A stretch of 56,040 nucleotides of DNA from NCBI GenBank assembly GCA_964483625.1, contig CAZABB010000010.1, positions 1-56,040 of the forward strand. The letters run 5' to 3'. The stretch comes from JAFGQU01 sp964483625 (GTDB lineage Bacteria; Omnitrophota; Gorgyraeia; Duberdicusellales; 4484-171). A program made the translations under genes and the position numbers. The notes under the pieces were generated by a model. It was not told where the DNA came from, ran no database searches, and saw nothing but the letters and a program-made list of their open reading frames with translations. The first letter of the stretch is position 1. Each line of letters starts with the position of its first letter. This document shows positions 41,311 to 49,129 of this stretch, in pieces.

Positions 41311-42297
41311 ATGGGGATTACATGGCGCGATTTTCAATTTCCCAAGCGTATTCTCATTGAAGAGGAATCATATACTCCCTTTTACGGGAAATTCATTGCT
41401 GAGCCGTTAGAGCGGGGGTATGGAGTGACCTTGGGCAACTCTTTAAGACGGGCCCTTCTTTCATCCATCGAAGGGGCCGCCGTTACCTCGATCAATATTG
41501 ACGGGGCCTCTCATGAGTTTTCCACGCTTGCCGGGGTAAAGGAGGATTTCCCCGAACTTATTTTGAATATTAAGAACATTGTGCTGCGTTCATATTCAAA
41601 ATCACCCCGTAAGATTACATTGAAAGCCTCCGGGGAGAAAAACGTGACGGCGGGTGATATTACGACCGATGAGAGCATTGAAGTTGTCAACCCCGATCTA
41701 CATATTGCGGAGCTGACCGCGAAAAGTTCAAAACTGAACGTTGAGATGGAAGTCGGCAAAGGGCGGGGGTTTGTCCCGGCCGATATGAATAAACATGAAG
41801 AGATGCCGATCGGGGTAATCCCTATCGACTCCATTTTTACTCCGGTAAAAAAGGTCAACTTTAAAGTGGAAAACGCGCGTGTCGGTAAACGGACCGATTA
41901 CGACAAGCTCATTTTAGAGATTACGACCAACGGAAGTATTGAGCCTAAAGAAGCGTTAATTTACGCCTCCAAGGTGTTCAGCAAGCATCTGGAACTCTTT
42001 TTTACCCTGGGGGAAATACCGGAAGAAGAAGTGGAAGAATTGACGCCGGAAGAGATATCTTTTTACGAGAAGCTGAAGATTCCTATCTCGGAGCTGGAGC
42101 TTTCGGTACGCAGCGCCAACTGTCTCCGGGAAGCCAATATCAAAACACTGGCGGAGCTGGTTTCCAAAGCCGAGGCGGAAATGCTCGCCTACCGTAATTT
42201 CGGGAAGAAATCATTGACGGAGATTACCAATTTGTTGAAAACCATGGGGTTGTCTTTGGGGACAAAGATCGATCCTAAAAAGCTGGAAATGGTATGA
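41311..42297 (+). CDS. rpoA: RNA polymerase alpha subunit
   Basis: 328 residues. N-terminal assembly domain: RGYGVTLGNSLRRALLSSI and GFVPADMNKHEEMPIGVIPI. C-terminal domain from about residue 250: ELELSVRSANCLREANIKTL and FGKKSLTEI, which binds UP elements and activators. It overlaps rplQ by 4 nt. Confidence 0.97.
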   Translation: MGITWRDFQFPKRILIEEESYTPFYGKFIAEPLERGYGVTLGNSLRRALLSSIEGAAVTSINIDGASHEFSTLAGVKEDFPELILNIKNIVLRSYSKSPRKITLKASGEKNVTAGDITTDESIEVVNPDLHIAELTAKSSKLNVEMEVGKGRGFVPADMNKHEEMPIGVIPIDSIFTPVKKVNFKVENARVGKRTDYDKLILEITTNGSIEPKEALIYASKVFSKHLELFFTLGEIPEEEVEELTPEEISFYEKLKIPISELELSVRSANCLREANIKTLAELVSKAEAEMLAYRNFGKKSLTEITNLLKTMGLSLGTKIDPKKLEMV

Positions 42298-42806
42298 GGC
42301 ATCGTAGAACAAATGTAAAATTTTCCCGGCCCCGGGCTCAACGCAACGCGTTAATACGGAGCCTGTTGCGGTCGTTGATTATTTACGAATCTATTCAGAC
42401 GACTCAGGCTAAAGCAAAGGGGTTGAGGCCATGGGTGGATAAACTTATCGAATGGGGTAAAGACAACACCATTCACACCCGGCGGCTGGCTTATCAGCTG
42501 TTGAATGATCATCGTCTGGTCAAACGTCTCTTTGATACGATAGCTCCCCGCTATACGGAAACTCCCGGGGGATATACCCGTATCATTCCCGTAAAGAACC
42601 GTCCCGGAGACGGCGCGATGATCACGATTCTGGAGCTCACAAAGAAAACCCAAGAGAAGAAAACGAGCCCCCGGAAAAAAACCAAGGGTGGCGAAGAAGC
42701 GAGGGCAAAGCCCGCTCCTTCCGCCGATAAGGAGAAACCCGCGAAAGGGAAATTGATCAGCGGGGTTAAGGGAATGTTTAAGAAAAAATCTTCGGATAAA
42801 AAATAG
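42294..42806 (+). CDS. rplQ: Ribosomal protein bL17 with C-terminal extension
   Basis: 170 residues. The core (1-115) has MRHRRTNVKFSRPRAQRNAL and GGYTRIIPVKNRPGDGA. A Lys/Glu/Ala-rich tail of about 50 residues (QEKKTSPRKKTKGGEEARAK) is extra, similar in character to the L22 tail. End of the ribosomal supercluster; no terminator is visible before the aminotransferase gene 24 nt later. Confidence 0.95.
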   Translation: MRHRRTNVKFSRPRAQRNALIRSLLRSLIIYESIQTTQAKAKGLRPWVDKLIEWGKDNTIHTRRLAYQLLNDHRLVKRLFDTIAPRYTETPGGYTRIIPVKNRPGDGAMITILELTKKTQEKKTSPRKKTKGGEEARAKPAPSADKEKPAKGKLISGVKGMFKKKSSDKK

Positions 42807-42829
42807 TCTGTTTTTGTTGAGGTTTTCCG

Positions 42830-44005
42830 ATGGAAACCGTGTATAATTTCAATCCACAAGTTCTCGACCTTTCTAAGTCTCCGACCCTTAAGATTACGGC
42901 TCTGGCAAAAAAAATGAGAAAAGAAGGCAGAAATGTCATCAATTTTGCCGGCGGCGAACCGGACTTCGATACTCCCGATTTCATTAAAGAAGCCGCAAAA
43001 AAAGCCCTCGATGAAGGGTTTACCAAGTATACCCCCTCGGCGGGCCTGCCGGATTTAAAACAGCGCATCGTCCGGAAATTACAAAAAGAGAACAGCCTCT
43101 CTGTGACCGAAGAAAATATTCTGGTTACCAGCGGAGCTAAGTTCGCGGTTTTTCTGGGAATCTTCGCTTCCCTTGAGGAAGGTTCGGAAGTTATCCTTCC
43201 GGCTCCCTACTGGGTCAGCTATCCGGAAATGGTGAAGATGACCAAAGGCACGTTGCGGGTATTGAATACTTCGGCGGAGGATTCCTTTAAAATCACTCCC
43301 CGGAAACTTGCCGAAGCCGTTACTTCACGCACGAGACTTATCGTATTGAATTACCCCTGCAATCCTACCGGGGCAACATATACCGAAGACGAACTCCGGG
43401 GCATCTGGGAGGTGATCAAAAAAACAAATATGTATATCTTAAGTGATGAGATATATGAACATATTCTGTTCGACGGCCGGGCCCATGTCAGTTTCGGTTC
43501 CCTTGATGAACAGGCCCTGGCACGGACGATTACGGTAAACGGGTTTTCCAAATGTTTCTCGATGACCGGATGGCGACTGGGATATATTGCCGGGCCGGCC
43601 GATTTTATCAAAGAAGCGTCGAAGGTGCTCGATCACACCACAAGCTGCGCCAATTCAATCACTCAAAAAGCGGCCTGTGCCGCGCTCGAAGGGGGAGGGC
43701 AATGGACACCCCATATCAGAAAAATTTTCCAGGAACGGCGTGATGTCTTATATCAAAGTTTGAAAGAAGAGGCTCGTCTTGGCCCGATGCGGCCGCAGGG
43801 AACGTTCTATCTTTTCTGTGATATATCGCCAACCGGCCTTTCGGCGCTTGACTTTGCTTCGCGTCTTCTTGATGAATATGAAGTTGCCGTTATCCCTTCG
43901 GAGGGATTTGGGGTGAAACAACACATCCGCATCAGTTTCGCGACCAGTACTGAAAATATCATCGCAGGAGCCGCACGAATAAAAAAATTCGCAAGTCAAT
44001 TGTAA
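42830..44005 (+). CDS. Class I/II aminotransferase (aspartate aminotransferase type)
   Basis: 391 residues. PLP Lys241 in NGFSKCFSMTGWRLGY, Asn178 in NYPCNPTG, Asp206 and Tyr209 in SDEIYEH, and a C-terminal Arg in HIRISFATS. This matches the Igamma aspartate aminotransferase group; the amino-acid preference is inferred. Its start lies 24 nt after rplQ and its stop overlaps the LeuC-type gene (TAATG). A link between transamination and the 2-oxoacid enzymes downstream is plausible. Confidence 0.88.
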   Translation: METVYNFNPQVLDLSKSPTLKITALAKKMRKEGRNVINFAGGEPDFDTPDFIKEAAKKALDEGFTKYTPSAGLPDLKQRIVRKLQKENSLSVTEENILVTSGAKFAVFLGIFASLEEGSEVILPAPYWVSYPEMVKMTKGTLRVLNTSAEDSFKITPRKLAEAVTSRTRLIVLNYPCNPTGATYTEDELRGIWEVIKKTNMYILSDEIYEHILFDGRAHVSFGSLDEQALARTITVNGFSKCFSMTGWRLGYIAGPADFIKEASKVLDHTTSCANSITQKAACAALEGGGQWTPHIRKIFQERRDVLYQSLKEEARLGPMRPQGTFYLFCDISPTGLSALDFASRLLDEYEVAVIPSEGFGVKQHIRISFATSTENIIAGAARIKKFASQL

Positions 44006-45258
44006 TGAAACAGACCATTGCCGAAAAAGTTTTCTCCCGTCACGCCGGAAAAACTCTAAACGCGCAGCAAGTCGGAGTATGCCGGGTTGATTTCTGTTTC
44101 TCTCAGGACGGAACGACCTCGCTGGTGTTAGACAGTGTCGATAAGTTCAACCTCTTGCCCAAAACACCGAAGAAATACGCCATGTTCATCGACCATAGCG
44201 CTCCCGCGCCGAATGTGGGGGTCGCCAGGGTTCATTCCCGCATGAGGGAATTTGCCCGCAAAAACCGTAACCGGTTTTTCGATGTTCAGTGCGGCATTTC
44301 TCATCAGCTGGTTATCGAGGAAGGATTTGCCACCCCCGGCGCACTTATCCTGGGAGCCGATTCCCATTCTTCGACCTGCGGAGCGCTGGGGACAATCGGT
44401 ATGGGGGTAGGCTCTACCGACCTTGCGGTAGCGTTGATTACCGGTAAAAACTGGTTTAAAGTTCCTGCCACGTACAAAATTATCGTTCGGGGCAGACTTC
44501 CCAAGGGAGTATACAGTAAAGATATCATCCTGCACATCATTCATACCTTAGGCGCAAACGGGGCGACATATAAGGCCATCGAGTTTTCCGGCGAAGTCAT
44601 CAGCGCACTTTCGATCGATGCCCGCTGTACCATTACCAATATGACGATCGAATTCGGGGCAAAATGCGGCACGACACCCGTGGATAAAAAAGCCGTCGCA
44701 TTCTTAAAAAAAATCAATGCGTATAAGACCAGGCCCGTGGAACCCGATACGGATTGTCAGTATGCACGGATTATCGAGTTTGACGTATCAAAATTGTCCC
44801 CCTGCGTGGCCAAGCCTCATACCGTCGATAACGGCGCCCGGATCGAAGAAGTCGCCGGAACTCAAATTAACCAGGCTTACCTGGGGACCTGTACCAACGG
44901 AAGACTGGAAGATTTGAAAATCGCCGCGCAGATTGTGGCGGGGAAGAACGTTAATCCTGACATCAAATTCCTTGTCGCGCCGGCATCGCAGAGAATTTAT
45001 ATGCAGGCGCTTAAAAAAGACATTATCCGTACTTTGATCGAAGCCGGCGCGGTAATCCTGCCGGCAGGATGCGGCCCCTGCGTGGGAACGCACCAGGGAG
45101 TTCTTGCCGACGGAGAAGTCGCTCTCTCGACCGCAAACCGGAATTTCAAAGGGCGGATGGGCAATCCCAATAGTTTTATTTATCTTGCTTCTCCGGCAAC
45201 GGTCGCAGCCTCGGCTTTGACCGGGAAAATAACCGATCCGCGGAAATACATCAAATAA
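44005..45258 (+). CDS. Aconitase-superfamily hydratase, large subunit (LeuC/homoaconitase type)
   Basis: 417 residues, the short archaeal/bacterial LeuC-like form. GADSHSSTCGALGTIGMGVG (117-136) is the superfamily signature, and the [4Fe-4S] ligands are Cys296 (GTCTNGR), Cys356 and Cys359 (CGPC). It needs the separate small subunit at 46477. Members isomerise isopropylmalate, homocitrate/homoaconitate or citrate. No leuA or leuB-specific gene is near, while isocitrate and malate dehydrogenase genes are, so an aconitase-like role is possible. leuC annotation is the conservative alternative. Confidence 0.85.
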   Translation: MKQTIAEKVFSRHAGKTLNAQQVGVCRVDFCFSQDGTTSLVLDSVDKFNLLPKTPKKYAMFIDHSAPAPNVGVARVHSRMREFARKNRNRFFDVQCGISHQLVIEEGFATPGALILGADSHSSTCGALGTIGMGVGSTDLAVALITGKNWFKVPATYKIIVRGRLPKGVYSKDIILHIIHTLGANGATYKAIEFSGEVISALSIDARCTITNMTIEFGAKCGTTPVDKKAVAFLKKINAYKTRPVEPDTDCQYARIIEFDVSKLSPCVAKPHTVDNGARIEEVAGTQINQAYLGTCTNGRLEDLKIAAQIVAGKNVNPDIKFLVAPASQRIYMQALKKDIIRTLIEAGAVILPAGCGPCVGTHQGVLADGEVALSTANRNFKGRMGNPNSFIYLASPATVAASALTGKITDPRKYIK

Positions 45259-45277
45259 GGATTTTTAGACTTTTATG

Positions 45278-45412
45278 AATAACCAAATCCCAAGAAACAA
45301 GATACAAACAAATTCCAATCTCCAAATTCCAAACAAAAATCTTCTCTGTTTGGTCATTGGAAGTTGGTTATTATTTGGTTATTGTCTCTTGGGTATTGGT
45401 GATTTAATATAA
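45278..45412. repeat. Intergenic micro-repeat palindrome, family A copy 2
   Basis: Contains AAGAAACAAGATACAAACAA exactly as in copy 1 (9881-10035), then TCCAATCTCCAAATTCCAAA, and a complementary right arm TTTGGTTATTGTCTCTTGGG. It fills the gap between the LeuC-type gene and pilT. Confidence 0.8.
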
Positions 45413-45422
45413 ACAAGAAACA

Positions 45423-46472
45423 ATGATTACGATTAACGAACTTCTAAAATTAACCATGGATAAGCGGGCCAGTGACCTGCATATTACCGTCAATCAGCCG
45501 CCGATATTACGGATCGACGGAGTACTGTACAATATGACCCTCGATGGCGTTACGGCTGAAGATAGCAAAACGTTAATCTACAGCATCCTGACCGATGAAC
45601 AGAAAGCTATTTTTGAACGGGATAAAGAACTTGATTTCTCCTTTACCATGACCGGAACCGACCGGTTCCGGGTAAACGTACACTATCAGCGGGGAAAAGT
45701 CGAAGCCGCGTTCAGAAGAATCCCTAAAAGCATACCCGCGCTTGATGAGCTGGATGTTCCTCCTATCGCCTATGAATTAATCCAGCGGCGCAACGGATTA
45801 ATCCTTCTCACCGGTCCCACCGGGACGGGAAAAAGCACCACGATGGCGGCGATGATCGATGTGATTAACAGTGAACGGGAAGAAATGATTATCTGCATTG
45901 AAGACCCCATCGAATTTTATCATACCAATAAAAAAAGCGTAATTAAACAGAGAGAAGTTCATTCCGACACCCATTCGTTCCCCGAAGCTCTCCGGCGGTG
46001 TCTGCGTCAGGATCCCGATGTAATCGTCGTAGGGGAAATGAGAGATTTGGAAACGATCGCGACAACACTCACTGCCGCTGAAACCGGACACCTGGTGCTG
46101 GGCACCCTGCATACTCCCGACGCGCCGCAGACCGTACAGCGCATTATTGACGTCTTCCCTCCTCACCAGCAGAAACAGGTACGGGTTCAGCTGGCTGATT
46201 GTCTGCAAGGTGTCATTTCCCAGATACTCCTGCCTCGCTCCGACGGCCGGGGCCGGCGGCTGGCCACCGAAATCATGATTGCAACTCCCGGTATCCGTAA
46301 TTTGATCCGGGAGGGAGAAATCGCTCAAATTCCGTCTCTGATTCAGATGGGAGCCCAGTACGGAATGCATACTATGGATCACTGTTTGAAAGAACTGGTG
46401 CAGAACGGGATCATCACGCAAGAGACCGCGATTACCCGCGTTCGCAACCTTATGGACTTCAAGAACTTATAG
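45423..46472 (+). CDS. pilT: Type IV pilus retraction ATPase PilT
   Basis: 349 residues, typical length. Walker A GPTGTGKS at 131-138, Asp box with IEDPIEF, Walker B region DPDVIVVGEMRDLETI and His box TGHLVLGTLHT. It powers pilus retraction for twitching or DNA uptake. No other pilus gene is near: it separates the two hydratase subunit genes, with a family A repeat just before it. Confidence 0.93.
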   Translation: MITINELLKLTMDKRASDLHITVNQPPILRIDGVLYNMTLDGVTAEDSKTLIYSILTDEQKAIFERDKELDFSFTMTGTDRFRVNVHYQRGKVEAAFRRIPKSIPALDELDVPPIAYELIQRRNGLILLTGPTGTGKSTTMAAMIDVINSEREEMIICIEDPIEFYHTNKKSVIKQREVHSDTHSFPEALRRCLRQDPDVIVVGEMRDLETIATTLTAAETGHLVLGTLHTPDAPQTVQRIIDVFPPHQQKQVRVQLADCLQGVISQILLPRSDGRGRRLATEIMIATPGIRNLIREGEIAQIPSLIQMGAQYGMHTMDHCLKELVQNGIITQETAITRVRNLMDFKNL

Positions 46473-46476
46473 TATC

Positions 46477-46977
46477 ATGAGATTTCAAGGTACTGCCTTT
46501 CGTTTTGGCGACGATATCAATACCGATTTTATCATTTCCGGCCGGTATAAATTCAAGATTACCGATATGAAAGAATTGTCTCAGTATTTATTCGAGGATA
46601 TCCGTCCTGATTTTTCGAAAGAAATACTCCCGGGTAAATCGATTATCGTTGCCGGGAATAATTTCGGGTTAGGTTCCTCCCGGGAGCAGGCTCCCTGGGT
46701 AATTAAGGAAGCGGGGATTGCCTGTGTCGTTGCCAAAAGTTTTGCCCGGATTTTTTACCGGAACGCGTTTAACATCGGATTGCCGCTGATCGAAGCCGAT
46801 ACCTCAAAGATCAAAGAAAAAGACGAAATTGCCGTAGATTGCGATAACGGCATCATTATCGACCATACCCGAAAGAGCGAGGTAAAATTCGTTCCCTTTG
46901 ATCCGTTTCGTAAAGAGCTGGTTGCCCGTGGCGGGATTATCGCTTACTTAAAAAAATACGGAGATTTTAAACTGTAA
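46477..46977 (+). CDS. Aconitase-superfamily hydratase, small subunit (LeuD type)
   Basis: 166 residues. DDINTDFIISGRYKFK (12-27) is the swivel-domain start, and GNNFGLGSSREQAPWVIKEA carries the substrate-binding serines and Arg. In archaeal enzymes the loop after GR/GP distinguishes isopropylmalate (YLVY-like) from homoaconitate (YLRT) enzymes. Here it is YKFK (24-27), fitting neither, so the substrate is open. It partners the large subunit at 44005 although pilT lies between. Confidence 0.87.
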   Translation: MRFQGTAFRFGDDINTDFIISGRYKFKITDMKELSQYLFEDIRPDFSKEILPGKSIIVAGNNFGLGSSREQAPWVIKEAGIACVVAKSFARIFYRNAFNIGLPLIEADTSKIKEKDEIAVDCDNGIIIDHTRKSEVKFVPFDPFRKELVARGGIIAYLKKYGDFKL

Positions 46978-46983
46978 CATAGA

Positions 46984-47021
46984 AGCAGATCACCGCGGAT
47001 CAAAACGCGGATTTACGCGGA
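46984..47021. repeat. Short family B-like repeat
   Basis: AGCAGATCACCGCGGATC and AACGCGGATTTACGCGGAG units fill the 54-nt spacer before the isocitrate dehydrogenase gene. They resemble the left arm of family B; no complementary arm is present. Confidence 0.5.
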
Positions 47022-47031
47022 GAAAACCATC

Positions 47032-48120
47032 ATGTCACACAAAGTTACATTGATACCGGGAGACGGAATAGGTCCTGAGGTAACCGAGGCAACACGCCAG
47101 TGTATTGACGCCACCGGAGTCGATATCCAATGGGAACAAGCGTTAGCCGGTCAACCGGCGCTTGATGCGACCGGTGAATTGCTGCCGCAGAGCACACTTG
47201 ATTCTATCAAAAAAAATAAAACCGCGATCAAAGGACCGATCATTACGCCGGTAGGAAGTGGATTTCGTTCGGTGAACGTGGCCTTGCGCCACGCTCTGGA
47301 TCTTTTCGTCTGCCTGCGGCCGGCAAAGACCATGACCGGGGTGATCGCACCGCATAAAGACGTCGATATCATCGTCTTAAGGGAAAATTCCGAAGACCTC
47401 TACGCGGGGATCGAATTTTTTCAAGGCGAAGATTCCACCAATAAGCTTATTTCAGACATCGAAACGGCAAGCGGCCGCATCATACGCAAGGACAGCGCGA
47501 TTTCCATAAAACCCATATCGATCAGCGCGACCGAACATATCAGCCGGTACGCGTTCGAGCTTGCCCGCAAAGAAAACCGCAAAAAAGTAACCTGTGTGCA
47601 CAAAGCCAATATTATGAAAGCGACCGATGGATTATGGCTGCATACATTTAGAGAGATCGCAAAAGAATATCCCGATATCGAAGCAGCCGACATTATCGTC
47701 GATAATTTATGCATGCAGCTGGTAAGCCGGCCGCAGAATTTCGATATTCTGGTATTACAAAATCTCTCCGGCGACATTATTTCCGATCTCTGTGCCGGTC
47801 TGGTAGGAGGATTAGGCGTTGCCCCGGGAGCAAATATCGGAGATGATTACGCGGTATTTGAGCCGGTCCATGGCTCCGCTCCCAAATATGCCGGGAAAAA
47901 CAAGGTAAATCCGACGGCAACGATCCTTTCGGGAGTGCTCATGCTGAAACATTTAGGGTATCGGGATCAGGCCCGGATACTTCAGGACGCGGTTGAAGCC
48001 GTTGTCGCCGCAGGAAAAAACGTCACCTATGATTTAAAGCCGGATCGGAATGATCCGAGCGCGGCGGGAACCTCTCAGATGGCCGATGCCATAATCCAGC
48101 GGATAGCGAAGAGCGGATAG
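47032..48120 (+). CDS. icd: Isocitrate dehydrogenase (short, beta-decarboxylating family)
   Basis: 362 residues. Substrate-loop SVNVALR (Ser80, Asn82, Arg86) follows the isocitrate dehydrogenase SxN pattern rather than the isopropylmalate pattern. LRENSEDLYAG and the Mg-site NLSGDIISDLCAGLVGG are present. The cofactor region HGSAPKYAGKNKVNP matches the NADP-type Lys344, Tyr345 and Val351 of E. coli, and VTYD supplies Tyr391, but Arg395 is replaced by Pro. NADP is therefore likely but not certain. The last residues and the stop lie in a family E repeat. Confidence 0.85.
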   Translation: MSHKVTLIPGDGIGPEVTEATRQCIDATGVDIQWEQALAGQPALDATGELLPQSTLDSIKKNKTAIKGPIITPVGSGFRSVNVALRHALDLFVCLRPAKTMTGVIAPHKDVDIIVLRENSEDLYAGIEFFQGEDSTNKLISDIETASGRIIRKDSAISIKPISISATEHISRYAFELARKENRKKVTCVHKANIMKATDGLWLHTFREIAKEYPDIEAADIIVDNLCMQLVSRPQNFDILVLQNLSGDIISDLCAGLVGGLGVAPGANIGDDYAVFEPVHGSAPKYAGKNKVNPTATILSGVLMLKHLGYRDQARILQDAVEAVVAAGKNVTYDLKPDRNDPSAAGTSQMADAIIQRIAKSG

Positions 48121-48200
48121 CGGTTAGAAAAAACTGGGCCAGCGTATTTTTTAGTCTTTTTAACAAAACGTATAGTCTATTCGCTAAATGCTTTACGCTA
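48098..48200. repeat. Intergenic micro-repeat palindrome, family E copy 2
   Basis: Left units CAGCGGATAGCGAAGAGCGG and ATAGCGGTTAG begin inside the end of the isocitrate dehydrogenase gene and supply its last codons and TAG. The right arm CTATTCGCTAAATGCTTTAC is the complement, ending 5 nt before the malate dehydrogenase start. Confidence 0.7.
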
Positions 48201-48208
48201 GGAAAATG

Positions 48209-49129
48209 ATGAATAAAATATCCATCATTGGTATCGGGTCGGTAGGGAGTACCCTGGCGTTCCACCTATTAAGCGCTCTTGAGGTCAAAGAGCTTTGTCT
48301 GGTCGATGTCGTCAGTGGTCTGGCACAGGGTATCGCCTTTGATTTATGCGACTGCCGTCAATTTCTGGGGTTTATGACCAAGGTGACCGCCTCCGATAGA
48401 ATCGAGGCGGTCAACGATTCCGATATTATTGTTGTTACCGCCGGGTTGCCCCGCAAAGAAGGAATGACAAGGCAGGATCTCCTCGCTGCCAACCGTACAA
48501 TTACCGGAGATATCGCTCGGACGATCAAAAAGGTGGCGCCGCGATCGATTGTCGTTGTCGTGACCAACCCCCTGGATTTCATTGTGCATTCGGTACGCCG
48601 GGCTCTGGGATTCGAAAGAGAACGGGTTATCGGCATGGGAATGGGGCTTGATTCGGCCCGCCTGAGCAATCTGATTCACCAAAAGCTTTTTCTCGATCCG
48701 GAATCGTTACAGTCATTGATCATCGGCCCTCACTCAAAAGATATGATCCCTCTTCTTGCCCATTCAACATACAAAAGCATCCCCATCACCGCTCTGATTG
48801 ATGAATCGCAGCAGAGAGAACTCACCGAACGGGTAAAACTGCGGGGTAAAGAGATCGTGGACCAGCTGAAACATCGCAGCGCCTATTTCGCTCCGTCCAT
48901 GGCTTGCGCCCGGTTGGTTGCCGCGATCACCAACAATCGTCGCGAACTGATTCCGGTATCAGTGGTGCTGAACGGTGAATATGGACTATTCGATATTGCC
49001 ATGGGAGTTCCCTGCGTTATAGGCGCAAAAGGCGTTGAAAAAGTCATCGAAGTATCTCTGGATGAGCAGAACCGGAAGGCGGTTTCTGCCTACAAGGCTT
49101 CTTTTGAACAATGTATGAAATCCTCATAA
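48209..49129 (+). CDS. mdh: Malate dehydrogenase (LDH-like type)
   Basis: 306 residues from the ATG at 48209; the ATG at 48206 is equally possible, and an upstream start at 48188 falls within the family E repeat. NAD motif IGIGSVGS. The substrate-specificity loop GLPRKEGMTRQDLL has Arg where lactate enzymes have Gln. NPLDF and catalytic His in GPHSKDM are present. It interconverts malate and oxaloacetate. The 3' end overlaps the next gene by 19 nt. Confidence 0.92.
   Translation: MNKISIIGIGSVGSTLAFHLLSALEVKELCLVDVVSGLAQGIAFDLCDCRQFLGFMTKVTASDRIEAVNDSDIIVVTAGLPRKEGMTRQDLLAANRTITGDIARTIKKVAPRSIVVVVTNPLDFIVHSVRRALGFERERVIGMGMGLDSARLSNLIHQKLFLDPESLQSLIIGPHSKDMIPLLAHSTYKSIPITALIDESQQRELTERVKLRGKEIVDQLKHRSAYFAPSMACARLVAAITNNRRELIPVSVVLNGEYGLFDIAMGVPCVIGAKGVEKVIEVSLDEQNRKAVSAYKASFEQCMKSS

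Noticed and set aside
47032..48120. 3-isopropylmalate dehydrogenase (leuB) call
   Set aside because: The SVNVALR loop has the isocitrate-type Ser/Asn spacing and the cofactor segment aligns with isocitrate dehydrogenases; no leuA is adjacent.
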